Source of the DNA: CAYRFF01 sp964436125
GTDB taxonomy: Bacteria; Bacteroidota; Bacteroidia; Chitinophagales; Saprospiraceae
Direction: 5' to 3'
DNA: 64,000 bases
NCBI GenBank assembly: GCA_964436125.1
Contig: CAYTBT010000011.1
Span: 1 to 64,000 of the forward strand
Shown here: piece after piece, positions 1 to 8,633 of the stretch
How positions within the stretch are numbered: position 1 is the first letter of the stretch
Layout of the letters: each line of letters opens with the position of its first letter
The notes under the pieces: model-generated
Databases searched by the model: none
Seen by the model: the letters and a program-made list of their open reading frames with translations, nothing else
What the model was told of the DNA's origin: nothing
Position numbers and translations under genes: made by a program

Positions 1-68
1 GAGTGAAGTACTACACATTGAAGAGTGGTGAGTACACTGCTACCAAGAAGATGATTGTTATCCGCTAA
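1..68 (+). CDS. C-terminal end of a T9SS-exported protein (partial)
   Basis: Only the last 22 codons are in the window, in the frame starting at base 3 and ending at the TAA at 66-68. The residues include YYTLKSGEYTATKKMIVIR, the typical end of a type A Por-secretion sorting domain (a short beta strand, a G-x-Y turn, then TKK-hydrophobic-R). Such domains direct proteins from the periplasm through the type IX system to the cell surface. The passenger part lies upstream, so its function cannot be told. A terminator-like hairpin follows. Confidence 0.6.
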   Translation, partial: VKYYTLKSGEYTATKKMIVIR

Positions 69-121
69 GGATTAACTGAAAAATGAGGACATAAAAGTAT
101 TGGTGCTTGAAGAAAGCCCCG

Positions 122-170
122 GAAAGCCGTTGCAAGTCAGAATTTCCTGATTATCCAGCGGCTTTCTTTT
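122..170 (+). terminator. Rho-independent terminator
   Basis: GAAAGCCG near 122 pairs with CGGCTTTC near 159-166 around a long loop, followed by TTTTATTTT. It lies 55 bases after the stop of the partial T9SS gene and before the RRM gene promoter. Confidence 0.6.
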
Positions 171-218
171 ATTTTCCACGTATTTTTGTGGTCAAAATTG
201 AGTAAAAACAAGAAAAAT

Positions 219-250
219 TGGTTTATAAAAGAAAAATTATATACCTTTGT
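219..250 (+). promoter_or_regulatory. Bacteroidota-type promoter of the RRM gene
   Basis: TACCTTTG at 243-250 matches the -7 box TAnnTTTG exactly, and a TTG at 219-221 lies 21 bases upstream, where the -33 box is expected. Transcription should start near 257, giving a leader of about 145 nt before the ATG at 402. Confidence 0.6.
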
Positions 251-401
251 CCCTAAGTAAGGAAAACCTCTGCAATTGCAGAACTACGATTAATGCTCTT
301 TCCGACAGTGATTCTATCCTCCGTTAAGCCAGCCAGTGATTGTACTATTTCGACATTCTCAGAGGCGTTTACTTATATTTTTTCACGTTTTAATTTAATT
401 T

Positions 402-650
402 ATGAATATTTTTGTTGCTAAGCTCGATTACTCTACAGTAGAAAGTACATTGAGAGACGCATTTGAGGAATTTGGAGATGTAGATTCAGCTAAGATAATA
501 ATGGATCGCGAGTCTGGACGTTCAAAAGGATTTGGTTTCGTTGAAATGCCCAATGACTCTGAAGCACTTGAGGCTATTGAAAACTTGAATGATACTTCAC
601 TTGATGGAAGAAACATTGTAGTTAAAAAGGCTCGACCTAGAACTAGGTAA
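402..650 (+). CDS. RRM-domain RNA-binding protein
   Basis: An 82-residue protein that is essentially one RNA recognition motif. RNP2 is IFVAKL at residues 3-8 and RNP1 is KGFGFVEM near residues 42-49, with the aromatic residues that stack on RNA bases present. The short basic tail ends KKARPRTR. Small single-RRM proteins like this occur in cyanobacteria and Bacteroidota and are thought to act as RNA chaperones or post-transcriptional regulators; the target here is unknown. The gene stands alone, with its own promoter about 150 bases upstream and a hairpin directly after it. The long leader could be a site of autoregulation, as in other RNA-binding protein genes; that is inference. Confidence 0.9.
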   Translation: MNIFVAKLDYSTVESTLRDAFEEFGDVDSAKIIMDRESGRSKGFGFVEMPNDSEALEAIENLNDTSLDGRNIVVKKARPRTR

Positions 651-693
651 GAAATAGGATTCGGATTTAAGAATCCAGCGAATACATAGAATT

Positions 694-726
694 AATAGCC
701 TGGTATATTGCATACCGGGCTATTTT
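694..726. terminator. Bidirectional terminator between RRM gene and cdd
   Basis: AATAGCCTGGTAT pairs with ATACCGGGCTATT around the loop ATTGC, with one mismatch, and is followed by TTTG. It lies between the convergent RRM gene and cdd and overlaps the cdd stop codon. Confidence 0.65.
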
Positions 727-1205
727 GTTAAATCCTCATGGGTAAATGATAAAGGCATAAGATATTCCGCCTTTGGGATGAAAATTGTCCCCTTGTTTTT
801 GGATGCCAGGTAAATCGGGAAGCTCTGCTTCTGCCGTCGGACTATCTCCAGCATTGTCTGCCGGCATATTCCACATGGTGTAATCGGTTCTTCAACCCAT
901 TTCCCTTGTGAACGTGCTATGATGCCTAGTGCTTCTATCTTTCCATGCGGAAATTGCTGTAGTGCAGCATGTAGAGTAACGCGTTCAGCGCAGATTCCTG
1001 CAGGAAAGGAGATATTCTCTTGATTGCTGCCGGAAATAATTTCTCCATTGTCAAGTTTTACGGCACAACCTATGGCAAATTGTGAGTAAGGTGAATATGA
1101 GTCCTTGACTGCTTCAATTGCCTTGTTGACAAGTACTTGCAGATTTTCGTCTAGAGCTGTATAATTTGGGAGAATTTCATAGTTCCCTTCCATATTTATT
1201 TGCAT
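720..1205 (-). CDS. cdd: Cytidine deaminase
   Basis: A 161-residue homotetrameric-type cytidine deaminase that converts (deoxy)cytidine to (deoxy)uridine in pyrimidine salvage. The zinc site is visible as CAER (Cys ligand plus catalytic Glu) near residue 73 and PCGICRQ near residue 109, giving the other two Cys ligands. YSPYSQFAIG near residue 37 is the usual substrate-side segment. The length is slightly above the 130-145 usual for bacterial Cdd, owing to N- and C-terminal extensions. Start is ATG at 1205; a second Met four codons in (1193) is equally possible. It is monocistronic, convergent with the RRM gene. Confidence 0.92.
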   Translation of the reverse strand: MQINMEGNYEILPNYTALDENLQVLVNKAIEAVKDSYSPYSQFAIGCAVKLDNGEIISGSNQENISFPAGICAERVTLHAALQQFPHGKIEALGIIARSQGKWVEEPITPCGICRQTMLEIVRRQKQSFPIYLASKNKGTIFIPKAEYLMPLSFTHEDLTK

Positions 1206-1382
1206 AAGCTAGTATTTTATGGCGATTGAGATGAAGGAATTCCTCATATTTAAGCTATTTACCTTCATCCAAAGATTGTAAATATACATGATATGAAGGG
1301 ATTTTCCTAAAAAGAACCATTCAGGACATAGCCGGGGCCTAGGCAGGGAATAGACCTTATTCCCGAGAGGATCCGGAGCTAT

Positions 1383-2072
1383 TTAAGCATCCGGATTGAC
1401 AAATTTATATCCCACACCGCGTATTGATTTAAAATACTTTGGATTTCTTGAATCCTCTTCAAAGTATTTTCGGAAAGACAAGATGAAGTTGTCGATTGTC
1501 CTCGTCGAAGGGTAAATGTCATATCCCCAGACGGATTGGAGGATCTCGTTCCGCGATACTACGTCTCCTTCTCTGTCGATTAAGAGCTTGAGAAGCATGA
1601 CTTCTTTCTTGGTCAATGAGAAGGAATCCTCTTTATTGGAAGCTTCGTAGGTATTAAAGTTGACGTGATTGTCTCCAAATTGATATTTGTCCATTGAATT
1701 CCCATTTTCAGGGGCAGAACGTTTCAATAGATTCTTTATACGTAGTAAAAGCTCTTCGAGATTGAAGGGCTTTGTCAGATAATCATCACCACCGCGTTTT
1801 AAACCTTCGACGCGATCTTGTGGACTATCCTTGGCAGTGAGGAAGAGAACCGGGACCTCGGTATTCGTCAAGCGGACATGTTGACAGATCTGTAATCCAT
1901 CCATATCCGGGAGCATAATGTCGAGGAGCAATAAATCGAAGTATTGCTCATTGAATTTTTTTATTGCATCCTTGCCATTGTCAACGGCAATAACCTCGTA
2001 CCCTTCGAGTTCGAGATTCATTTTAATCATCTTTAATAAACTTGTTTCATCCTCTACGAGTAGAATACGCAT
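1383..2072 (-). CDS. OmpR/PhoB-family response regulator
   Basis: A 229-residue two-domain response regulator. The receiver domain (1-115) has the acidic pair at D8/E9, phosphoacceptor D51 in LLLLDIMLPDMDG, the conserved Thr in LFLTAKD and Lys in TKPFN. The C-terminal half is a winged-helix DNA-binding domain, with SLTKKEVMLLKLL and RTIDNFILSFRKYF as recognisable OmpR-type helices. It should bind DNA as a dimer when phosphorylated by the kinase encoded just upstream. Its ATG lies 26 bases inside the kinase gene, so the two are probably translationally coupled. The regulated genes cannot be told. Confidence 0.92.
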   Translation of the reverse strand: MRILLVEDETSLLKMIKMNLELEGYEVIAVDNGKDAIKKFNEQYFDLLLLDIMLPDMDGLQICQHVRLTNTEVPVLFLTAKDSPQDRVEGLKRGGDDYLTKPFNLEELLLRIKNLLKRSAPENGNSMDKYQFGDNHVNFNTYEASNKEDSFSLTKKEVMLLKLLIDREGDVVSRNEILQSVWGYDIYPSTRTIDNFILSFRKYFEEDSRNPKYFKSIRGVGYKFVNPDA

Positions 2073-3105
2073 GCGCTTGGATTTTTGGTAATGTAATAAT
2101 AAACTTGGTGCCTTGCGGCTCGTTATTGACGATTTCTATAAGGCCGTGATGTTCTTTTACCACGGTATCGACAATGTACAAACCCAGACCCGTGCCTTTT
2201 GTTCGACGGGTATCCTCTGAACCTATACGATAAAATTTCTGTGTGATCTTCAATTTTTCCTTCTTATCTACACCGAGCCCTTGATCGGCAACAATCAATT
2301 GCCAGTTTTCATCGAGATCTTTGATGCTGATGTCAATTATTTTTTCTTCTCCGGAGTATTTATAGGCATTTTCTACCAGATTATTGAACAATGAAGTCAT
2401 TCCTGAAGGATCAATGTCAGCTTTTATTTTGCCTTCCGGCAAATGAAAATGAACGACTGCATCAGGCAATCGATTTTCAATATCCTGATACTTCTCCCTG
2501 ACAAATGTCTTGATGTCCAGGGATTCGAATGCGGGCTTATAATTACTTTCAAGCTTGGCCGCCATGAGGAGATTTTTTACAAGATTGTGTAGCCTGTCCG
2601 TTTCCCTTATAGCATCTTCCGAGATGTCTTGGATATTTTCAGGACTTAACTTGCGCCGCGCAATTGTCTCCAGACTTAATCGGATAGACGCAATCGGACT
2701 CTTGAGCTCATGGGTGATAGATAAAAGAAAATTCCGTTGTTGCTGGGATGATTCCACGAGTTGATTATAGCCATTATTGATGAAATAAATGGCAATGATC
2801 AATGAAATAACAAAGAAAGTCCCTTCACCGAATATCATCCATTGCTGATCCATATATTCATCGTGGAGCTTGATGTATGCCGTACTCTTCTGAAAACTTG
2901 CCTCGTCGCTATACATCCCTTGAGCAGCCATGACAATGCGCAACTGTTCGACATTGGCTTCAAATGCGTCGGAGTTCTTGGTAAAAAGCAATATCGACCA
3001 CCATCCAAATATCAAGAGCATATAACCGATGACTAGCCATGTTAATAGCCTTAACATCAAGTTGCTCTTCAATGAATAATGTCTGAATATCTGTTTAAAA
3101 TTCAT
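2047..3105 (-). CDS. Membrane sensor histidine kinase
   Basis: A 352-residue inner-membrane kinase. Transmembrane helices are visible at about residues 17-41 and 93-111, with a periplasmic loop of about 50 residues between them; no clear HAMP domain separates the second helix from the kinase core. The phosphoacceptor is H132 in SITHELKSPIASIRL. The ATPase domain has the N box (NNLVENAYKYS), DQGLGV and GTGLGLYIV. It is the first gene of a two-gene operon with the response regulator, whose start overlaps its end. The ligand sensed is unknown. Because it has a cognate regulator next to it, it is not a good candidate for PorY, the orphan partner of PorX. Confidence 0.92.
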   Translation of the reverse strand: MNFKQIFRHYSLKSNLMLRLLTWLVIGYMLLIFGWWSILLFTKNSDAFEANVEQLRIVMAAQGMYSDEASFQKSTAYIKLHDEYMDQQWMIFGEGTFFVISLIIAIYFINNGYNQLVESSQQQRNFLLSITHELKSPIASIRLSLETIARRKLSPENIQDISEDAIRETDRLHNLVKNLLMAAKLESNYKPAFESLDIKTFVREKYQDIENRLPDAVVHFHLPEGKIKADIDPSGMTSLFNNLVENAYKYSGEEKIIDISIKDLDENWQLIVADQGLGVDKKEKLKITQKFYRIGSEDTRRTKGTGLGLYIVDTVVKEHHGLIEIVNNEPQGTKFIITLPKIQAHAYSTRRG

Positions 3106-3488
3106 GGTTCCCTTTATAATTCCCTGTCTGGCTTTCAGGAGTGATCATAGAATTACCTGCAACAATGCCTGAAGCCTACCTCTTCTGCTTGAAGTCTTTT
3201 TATCGCTTGCAATGGAGCTCGTTTTATAGCCTTTTACCGATGATACTTCATCTCGGATAAGACAAGCTATATAGTTTACTGTTTCCTCGACTATATTCAA
3301 CTATGCACTACGACTTTTTAAACAGGTGACATATCGGTCAATACAGCTGCTAATATGAGGTTTTTTTGGCTCTTTTATGGCTTTTTCATGCTTTTGCTTT
3401 GTCATATTAGTTCAAAAAATACTTTAGGTGCACTATTCATGTCGGTATCTCCGCACGATTTTGTACTTTTGTCCCTTGAAACTTATTT
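3106..3488. other. Intergenic region between divergent operons
   Basis: This gap separates the divergent kinase operon and the SPOR-kdsA operon. Apart from the -7 box at 3464-3471 I see no gene, hairpin or repeat in it. Confidence 0.5.
3464..3471 (+). promoter_or_regulatory. -7 promoter box of the SPOR-kdsA operon
   Basis: TACTTTTG matches TAnnTTTG exactly and lies 17 bases before the ATG at 3489, implying a very short leader. No convincing -33 box is seen. The position favours 3489 as the start and argues against the overlapping reading frame that begins at 3355. Confidence 0.5.
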
Positions 3489-4808
3489 ATGGCAAAGGAG
3501 ACGATATCATTTTACACGAGACAACTTTTGCTTACGCAAAAGCGCGCTTATCTGCCCGGTATAGGATTACTGCATCTTGTACCTGTTGCTGCAGATATAC
3601 ATAGGGGAGATCACACAATTTCTCCTCCATCTTATGATGTGCATTTTATCCATTCCGATAGAATCAGCAAGGCCAATCTCAAGGAGCAACTCCTTCTATG
3701 GGCTCAGATGACGGAAGTTAATGCTGAACGGATTTCACAACGTTTTACCGATGAATTGAAAACCGCTCTCCTGAATGATGTCGTCGTGCTCGATGAAATA
3801 GGCGCACTAGAGAATACAGAGAACGGGATTGTCTTTAAAGAAGCCCCGACATTAAAGAACCAGTTGTCTCCACTTCCTACATTGCATATTGAACCGATTG
3901 AGGTTCCTGAGAATGAAAAGAAATCTGCTGCAGCTGCTGCTCAAGGCGTTACCGCAGGCGCAACCGCTGTGACAGCTAAGCAGCTTGCTGATGATGTAAG
4001 TGATGCGCGTGAAGATGATGCCGGGGAAATGGACATAGAGGATAAAGACGAAAATTCTCAGTGGAGAAGAATCGTATTGATTTTATTTATACTTGCGGCT
4101 ATCATAGGTCTAATCACATATTTTATCTCTCGAGATAACGGAACGGATAAAGGCAGCGAGAATGTTGCAACCGCCCTTGAAGAATCCAATTCTACAGCCA
4201 AATATGAAGAAAATGCTACTGTTCCCACTGATGGAAATTCTGCTGATGGGGAAATTTCCGACTCTGCTACGGAAGATGGAACGGCGCATGAGGGAGATGA
4301 AAGCAATACGATGGGTGATGAACAAGCAGGAACTACTGCCGATGCGCTTCCGACTCAAGGGGAAGAGAGTTCTACGACCGGTAAAAAATCCGATAATGAG
4401 ACAGGTTCTTCTGCAACTATTACCCAAGATGATTATCCGGACAGTAATGATGAGCAGGGAACGACATTTGACGAAAGTCAGGACAAACAGGAGGTAAAAA
4501 AGAATCTTAAACAATCCGATAATCAAGCCTCGATAGGAAATGAGACAAGGAATTCCACCGCGACTTCTTCCATGCAGAAACCTAGTGGTGATTGTGTTAT
4601 TATTGTCGGTGCATTCGGTGATCAAAGGAACGTGAAGCGGATGATAAAACGGCTAGAAGGACTTGGCTGGAAAGTCTATAGCAAGCAACCGTACAAACTG
4701 ACAAAAATCGGTGCCTATGTGCCTTGTGATAATGCAGGATTGCACAATGCGCTGGATAAATTGCAGCACACGATTGAACCCAATGCCTGGATTTTAAAAG
4801 GAAATTAA
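3489..4808 (+). CDS. HU/CCDC81-like and SPOR-domain membrane protein
   Basis: A 439-residue protein with three visible parts. The N-terminal region (about 1-110) resembles the tandem HU/CCDC81-type domain found in Bacteroidota SPOR proteins. A single transmembrane helix follows at about 194-213 (IVLILFILAAIIGLITYFI). Then comes a long, acidic, Ser/Thr/Asp-rich periplasmic linker (about 215-360). The C-terminal 75 residues, starting near GDCVIIVGAFGDQRNVKRM, form a SPOR domain, which in characterised proteins binds denuded peptidoglycan glycans at division sites. It is first in an operon, one base before kdsA. A role in cell division or wall organisation is inferred from SPOR; binding partners of the N-terminal part are unknown. 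Confidence 0.82.
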   Translation: MAKETISFYTRQLLLTQKRAYLPGIGLLHLVPVAADIHRGDHTISPPSYDVHFIHSDRISKANLKEQLLLWAQMTEVNAERISQRFTDELKTALLNDVVVLDEIGALENTENGIVFKEAPTLKNQLSPLPTLHIEPIEVPENEKKSAAAAAQGVTAGATAVTAKQLADDVSDAREDDAGEMDIEDKDENSQWRRIVLILFILAAIIGLITYFISRDNGTDKGSENVATALEESNSTAKYEENATVPTDGNSADGEISDSATEDGTAHEGDESNTMGDEQAGTTADALPTQGEESSTTGKKSDNETGSSATITQDDYPDSNDEQGTTFDESQDKQEVKKNLKQSDNQASIGNETRNSTATSSMQKPSGDCVIIVGAFGDQRNVKRMIKRLEGLGWKVYSKQPYKLTKIGAYVPCDNAGLHNALDKLQHTIEPNAWILKGN

Positions 4809-4809
4809 G

Positions 4810-5607
4810 ATGAGCCAACTGAATAAATCGCGATTTTTTCTCATTGCCGGTCCGTGTGCAATCGAGAATGAAGAAACACCGCGCGAGGTGGCGGAACATG
4901 TTTCCAGACTCTGCGCTGAACGCAATATTCCATATATTTTTAAAAGTTCCTACCGTAAAGCCAATCGCACACGTGAAGATTCTTTCACTGGTATAGGCGA
5001 CGAAAAAGCACTCGGAATCCTCGCAAATATAAAGCGGGAATTTAATCTCCGCGTGACAACAGATATTCATCTGCCTTCCGAGGCGGAAATGGCAGCAGAA
5101 TATGTGGATGTCCTACAGATTCCTGCGTTTCTCTGCCGGCAGACAGCACTGTTGCAAGCAGCGGGAAAAACAGGAAAGGTAGTGAGTGTGAAGAAAGGAC
5201 AATTTGCAGCACCTTCCGTCATGAAGTACGCTGCAGAAAAAATTGAAGCGGTGGGAAATAAGCAGATTATGTTTATTGAGCGCGGGACATCATTTGGATA
5301 TGGGGATCTTGTCGTTGACTATAGGTCGATTCCTACAATGCAAGCCTATGGTTATCCGGTTGTCCTAGACTGTACACACAGCCTACAACAGCCCAATCAA
5401 TCCGGAGGTGTAACCGGTGGGCAACCTGAGCTTATAAACACGATTGCAAGTGCCGGCATAGCTGCCGGTGTCAATGGTTTATTTATTGAAACCCATCCGC
5501 GTCCTGAAGAGGCGCTCTCCGATGGGAAGAATATGCTGGCTCTGGACCGTATGGAAGAACTTCTTGATAAATTGTGCAAGATTTATGATGCGATAAATCG
5601 AGATTGA
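4810..5607 (+). CDS. kdsA: 3-deoxy-8-phosphooctulonate (KDO8P) synthase
   Basis: A 265-residue aldolase that condenses phosphoenolpyruvate with arabinose 5-phosphate to give KDO 8-phosphate, the first committed step to the inner-core sugar of lipopolysaccharide. Family signatures visible are AGPCAIENEE at the N-terminus, FKSSYRKANRT, VDVLQIPAFLCRQT, KKGQFAAP, ERGTSFGYGDLVVDYR and FIETHPRPEEALSDG. Length is close to the usual 275-285. It begins one base after the SPOR gene and ends one base before the FAD-dehydrogenase gene, so all are read together. Its presence shows the organism makes KDO-containing LPS. Confidence 0.96.
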   Translation: MSQLNKSRFFLIAGPCAIENEETPREVAEHVSRLCAERNIPYIFKSSYRKANRTREDSFTGIGDEKALGILANIKREFNLRVTTDIHLPSEAEMAAEYVDVLQIPAFLCRQTALLQAAGKTGKVVSVKKGQFAAPSVMKYAAEKIEAVGNKQIMFIERGTSFGYGDLVVDYRSIPTMQAYGYPVVLDCTHSLQQPNQSGGVTGGQPELINTIASAGIAAGVNGLFIETHPRPEEALSDGKNMLALDRMEELLDKLCKIYDAINRD

Positions 5608-5608
5608 T

Positions 5609-7162
5609 ATGAAGGAAGTTCACCTCTCGGTAAAGCCGCTGCATGTCGATGATTGGGAATATTTAAGAAGTCAGGTTAAACAAAAACTGAACCTGAGAAA
5701 AGATGAAGACTGTGCTATTGTCCTCGACCGCAAATCCCTGGATGCACGACCTAGAAAACCTGTTTATCGCCTTAAAATACTTGCTTACCCACATCTGAAA
5801 GAAGTCCGGAAGAAAGAAATTATTAAAGATTGGCCTGATGTGAGCAAGAGGAGGGAAGTTCATATTATCGGCGCTGGCCCGGCAGGATATTTTGCAGCTC
5901 TGCAATGCATAATGGAAGGCTTGAAACCTGTAATTTATGACCGCGGAAAAACCGTCAGGAACAGGAGACGCGACTTGCGCGCTATTCAACAGGAAGGTGT
6001 CGTAAATCCCGATTCCAATTATTGCTTCGGCGAAGGTGGTGCGGGAACCTATTCCGATGGGAAGTTATATACTCGGTCTTATAAACGCAAGGAGATTAAG
6101 CCACTCCTCGAGCTGCTTATTGCGCATGGCGCACCGGAGGAAATCGGCTGGGATGCGCATCCCCATATTGGTTCAAATAAGCTGCCCAAGATTATTCAGG
6201 CGATACGGGAAAGAATTATCGAATATGGCGGGGAGATTCATTTTAAGCATAAATTGACGGATATCACCTTGCAAGGCCGGAGGATTACAGCGATTACCTT
6301 GAATGACAATATGCTCGTGCACGTGGATAAACTCATACTTGCTACGGGGCACTCTGCACGGGATATTTTCCGATTGCTTCACGAGAAGAATATACATATT
6401 GAAGCCAAACCATTTGCCCTCGGAGTGCGTATTGAACATCCACAGGCTCTGATCGACGAGATGCAATATGGAGGGAATAGACATGACTTGCACTTGCCGG
6501 CTGCTCCGTATCAACTTGCTGTGCAGGTGCATAAGAAAGGTGTTTTTTCCTTCTGTATGTGCCCGGGAGGATTAATTGTGCCGGCAGCAACCGCTCCGGG
6601 GGAGATTGTCGTAAATGGAATGTCCCTGTCTCGACGTAATTCCGCTTACGCAAATAGTGGGATAGTCACGGAAATAGCACTGGAAGATCTCGGTGATTAT
6701 GCCGATTTATCTCCATTTCAAGGACTTGCTTTTCAACGCAGTATTGAACAGAAAATGTACGCATCCAGTGATGGTAGCCAGAAGGCTCCAGCTACGCGAC
6801 TACCTGACTTCCTGGCGGGAAAACTTTCTGCAAGCCTCCCTGATTCTTCCTATATTCCCGGCTTAATTTCTGCTGAATTCAGCCAATTATTACCTACATT
6901 TGTCTATGATAGATTGCGGTCAGGAATACGAGAATTTACCCGATATCTACCTCAATATATTACCGAGGAGGCTATTGCCGTCGGTACAGAAAGTAGAACG
7001 AGCTCTCCGATTAGGATACCGCGAGATAGAAAGAAATTCACCCATCTGGAGATAGAGAATCTTTATCCTTGTGGTGAAGGTGCAGGTTATGCAGGTGGTA
7101 TTATCTCTGCAGCAATGGACGGGAGTCGCGTTGTTAAAGCATTAAAGAAGGTTTCGGAATGA
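5609..7162 (+). CDS. FAD-dependent dehydrogenase (COG2509-like)
   Basis: A 517-residue predicted flavoprotein. The dinucleotide-binding GxGxxG-like motif GAGPAGYFAALQ lies near residue 88, preceded by a distinctive N-terminal domain of about 80 residues. A second FAD contact, LILATGHSARDIF, is near residue 245, and the C-terminal YPCGEGAGYAGGI closes the FAD site. The segment YCFGEGGAGTYSDGKLYTR is typical of this uncharacterised FAD-dehydrogenase family found widely in Bacteroidota and Firmicutes. Substrate is unknown. It sits in the kdsA operon and overlaps the following DoxX gene by four bases. Confidence 0.85.
   Translation: MKEVHLSVKPLHVDDWEYLRSQVKQKLNLRKDEDCAIVLDRKSLDARPRKPVYRLKILAYPHLKEVRKKEIIKDWPDVSKRREVHIIGAGPAGYFAALQCIMEGLKPVIYDRGKTVRNRRRDLRAIQQEGVVNPDSNYCFGEGGAGTYSDGKLYTRSYKRKEIKPLLELLIAHGAPEEIGWDAHPHIGSNKLPKIIQAIRERIIEYGGEIHFKHKLTDITLQGRRITAITLNDNMLVHVDKLILATGHSARDIFRLLHEKNIHIEAKPFALGVRIEHPQALIDEMQYGGNRHDLHLPAAPYQLAVQVHKKGVFSFCMCPGGLIVPAATAPGEIVVNGMSLSRRNSAYANSGIVTEIALEDLGDYADLSPFQGLAFQRSIEQKMYASSDGSQKAPATRLPDFLAGKLSASLPDSSYIPGLISAEFSQLLPTFVYDRLRSGIREFTRYLPQYITEEAIAVGTESRTSSPIRIPRDRKKFTHLEIENLYPCGEGAGYAGGIISAAMDGSRVVKALKKVSE
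6644..6655 (+). repeat. GCTTNCGCAAAT word, site 1
   Basis: GCTTACGCAAAT inside the FAD-dehydrogenase gene, in sense, encoding AYAN. Confidence 0.8.
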
Positions 7163-7590
7163 AAAATATGAATGACATACTAGATCTCCTAGGACGATTA
7201 TTGATATCCGTTATATTTGTCTTTGAAGCTTATGATTCATTTGCCTTTTATAAAGCAACGAAGGCCAAGATGATATCCTATGGCATTACTTGGTATCCCG
7301 AATTTTGGCTCATTCTGTCGCTTTTTTTCCTCTGCATAGGTGGTATATTTCTCCTTATAGGCTATCGTGCCAAGATGGCGGCTTTTTTCCTCCTTTTGTA
7401 TTGGGTGCCATTAACTTTTATTGTCTATAGTTTCTGGAATGATCCCGTAGAAGTGCGCCGTATGAATTCTATCATGTTTATGAAAAATCTTGGAATTTGT
7501 GGTGGACTCTTGTTCATTATAGTGAATGGAAGTGGACGGTATAGTGTGAAGAGATTACTCGATAATAGGAGAGTGAAGACACGTTTCTGA
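7159..7590 (+). CDS. DoxX-family membrane protein
   Basis: A 143-residue integral membrane protein with about four hydrophobic helices (around residues 8-25, 49-68, 72-92 and 112-130) and the DoxX-like order LLGRLLISVIFVFEAYDSF at the start, then a central LLIGYRAKMAAFFLLLYWVP. DoxX/DoxD proteins are small inner-membrane proteins linked in some species to quinone-dependent redox reactions; here no function can be assigned beyond the family. It is the last gene of the kdsA operon and overlaps the FAD-dehydrogenase gene by four bases, so the two might form a redox pair (inference). Confidence 0.75.
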   Translation: MKNMNDILDLLGRLLISVIFVFEAYDSFAFYKATKAKMISYGITWYPEFWLILSLFFLCIGGIFLLIGYRAKMAAFFLLLYWVPLTFIVYSFWNDPVEVRRMNSIMFMKNLGICGGLLFIIVNGSGRYSVKRLLDNRRVKTRF

Positions 7591-7870
7591 TGTTTTCATT
7601 GTATATAATGGATAGTCTGGCGTGAATAGATGGAACTTAGTCTGTATAACAGGTTATTTTATGTATATCCTCACATCCTGAGCAACCTTGGAGTAATAGT
7701 TTCACTTTTCAGACGACTATTTCTATGGAAAATTCCCTGGAGTTTGCTTTTTCTGCCATCTTCAATCCAAGTTGTGCGGCTTTTTCTCGTAAACGACTTT
7801 AACTCACTATTCCTTTGCACTATATCCCGAAGCGGGGTTCCCACTTCCGGATGAACTGGATAGCCGGTAT

Positions 7871-8512
7871 TTACAATCGTAGATCTTCGACTTTTATGCC
7901 CGGATAATCGGCCTTGTTGAAACTGAAAGTAGGAAGGAATTCAGGGAGTGAATACTTGATTGAATTGATTGTGAGAACGCGTCGCATACCATTTCTGCTT
8001 AGGAGAAAGAATTGCTTCAGATTTCCCTGTTTATCGATGAGGAAACGCACCTTGGTGTAATCGGCGTTTCTGTCTTTGGGTTTCAGGACAACGGCTTTAT
8101 ATGTTTTTCCTTCTGATGAATATTCCGGAACAATTGTATAAATGTATGCTGATTTGTCGTATTGTTGAATCAATTCTAGGGGAGAGACAGATGCCTTGTC
8201 TTGAGCCGATGTGATATAGGCGATATCTTGAGTCTTGTCAATGGACCATACGGTTGTACCGTCGGATATTTTGTCTATTTCCGACGAACTAAGAAAATAC
8301 TTTTCACCGGACTTGTAAAAAGTTCCGTCGATAGTATGCGTGGGATTGTTAGGGATAAAAACTTCAAGACGCAGTTTAACGCTGAGTGCATCAGCATTGA
8401 TAAGTTTGGACTCGATATCCTCCAATAAATTAAGCCCCGGGGACTGTGCATTGAGTACAGCTCCGACATGTATAATAAACCCCAATAAGAAATAAGATAT
8501 TATCCGTTTCAT
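7871..8512 (-). CDS. LolA-like outer-membrane lipoprotein carrier protein
   Basis: A 213-residue secreted protein with a signal peptide ending near AQ at residues 22-23. The mature part follows the LolA/LolB open-barrel pattern: residues LLEDIESKLINADALSVKLR, then a series of beta strands with GTFYKSGEKYFLSSSEID and VWSIDKTQDIAYI, and a C-terminal FSFNKADYPGIKVEDLRL. LolA carries lipoproteins from the LolCDE transporter across the periplasm to the outer membrane. It follows ftsK on the same strand with a gap of about 120 bases, a pairing common in Bacteroidota. The many lipoproteins in this window would be plausible clients. Confidence 0.85.
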   Translation of the reverse strand: MKRIISYFLLGFIIHVGAVLNAQSPGLNLLEDIESKLINADALSVKLRLEVFIPNNPTHTIDGTFYKSGEKYFLSSSEIDKISDGTTVWSIDKTQDIAYITSAQDKASVSPLELIQQYDKSAYIYTIVPEYSSEGKTYKAVVLKPKDRNADYTKVRFLIDKQGNLKQFFLLSRNGMRRVLTINSIKYSLPEFLPTFSFNKADYPGIKVEDLRL

Positions 8513-8572
8513 GCTGGTAAAACGAGCCTCAGTCCTTCATGTTTCAAGGAGAACGTTAAAATTTCGCTAAAA

Positions 8573-8584
8573 TATTTGCGAAAG
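8573..8584 (-). repeat. GCTTNCGCAAAT word, site 2
   Basis: On the minus strand GCTTTCGCAAAT, preceded by TTA. It is noncoding, between ftsK and lolA. Confidence 0.8.
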
Positions 8585-8633
8585 CTAATTTTCAATGAGC
8601 CAGATCTTGAGAATAAGCAGTTGAAGTAACAAT

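Noticed and set aside
3355..3564. 69-codon frame overlapping the start of the SPOR gene
   Set aside because: It runs across the -7 box and into the SPOR gene in another frame; its composition looks like translated AT-rich spacer.
7630..7854. 74-codon frame between the DoxX gene and lolA
   Set aside because: No signal, motif or spacing support; a chance open stretch in a convergent gap.
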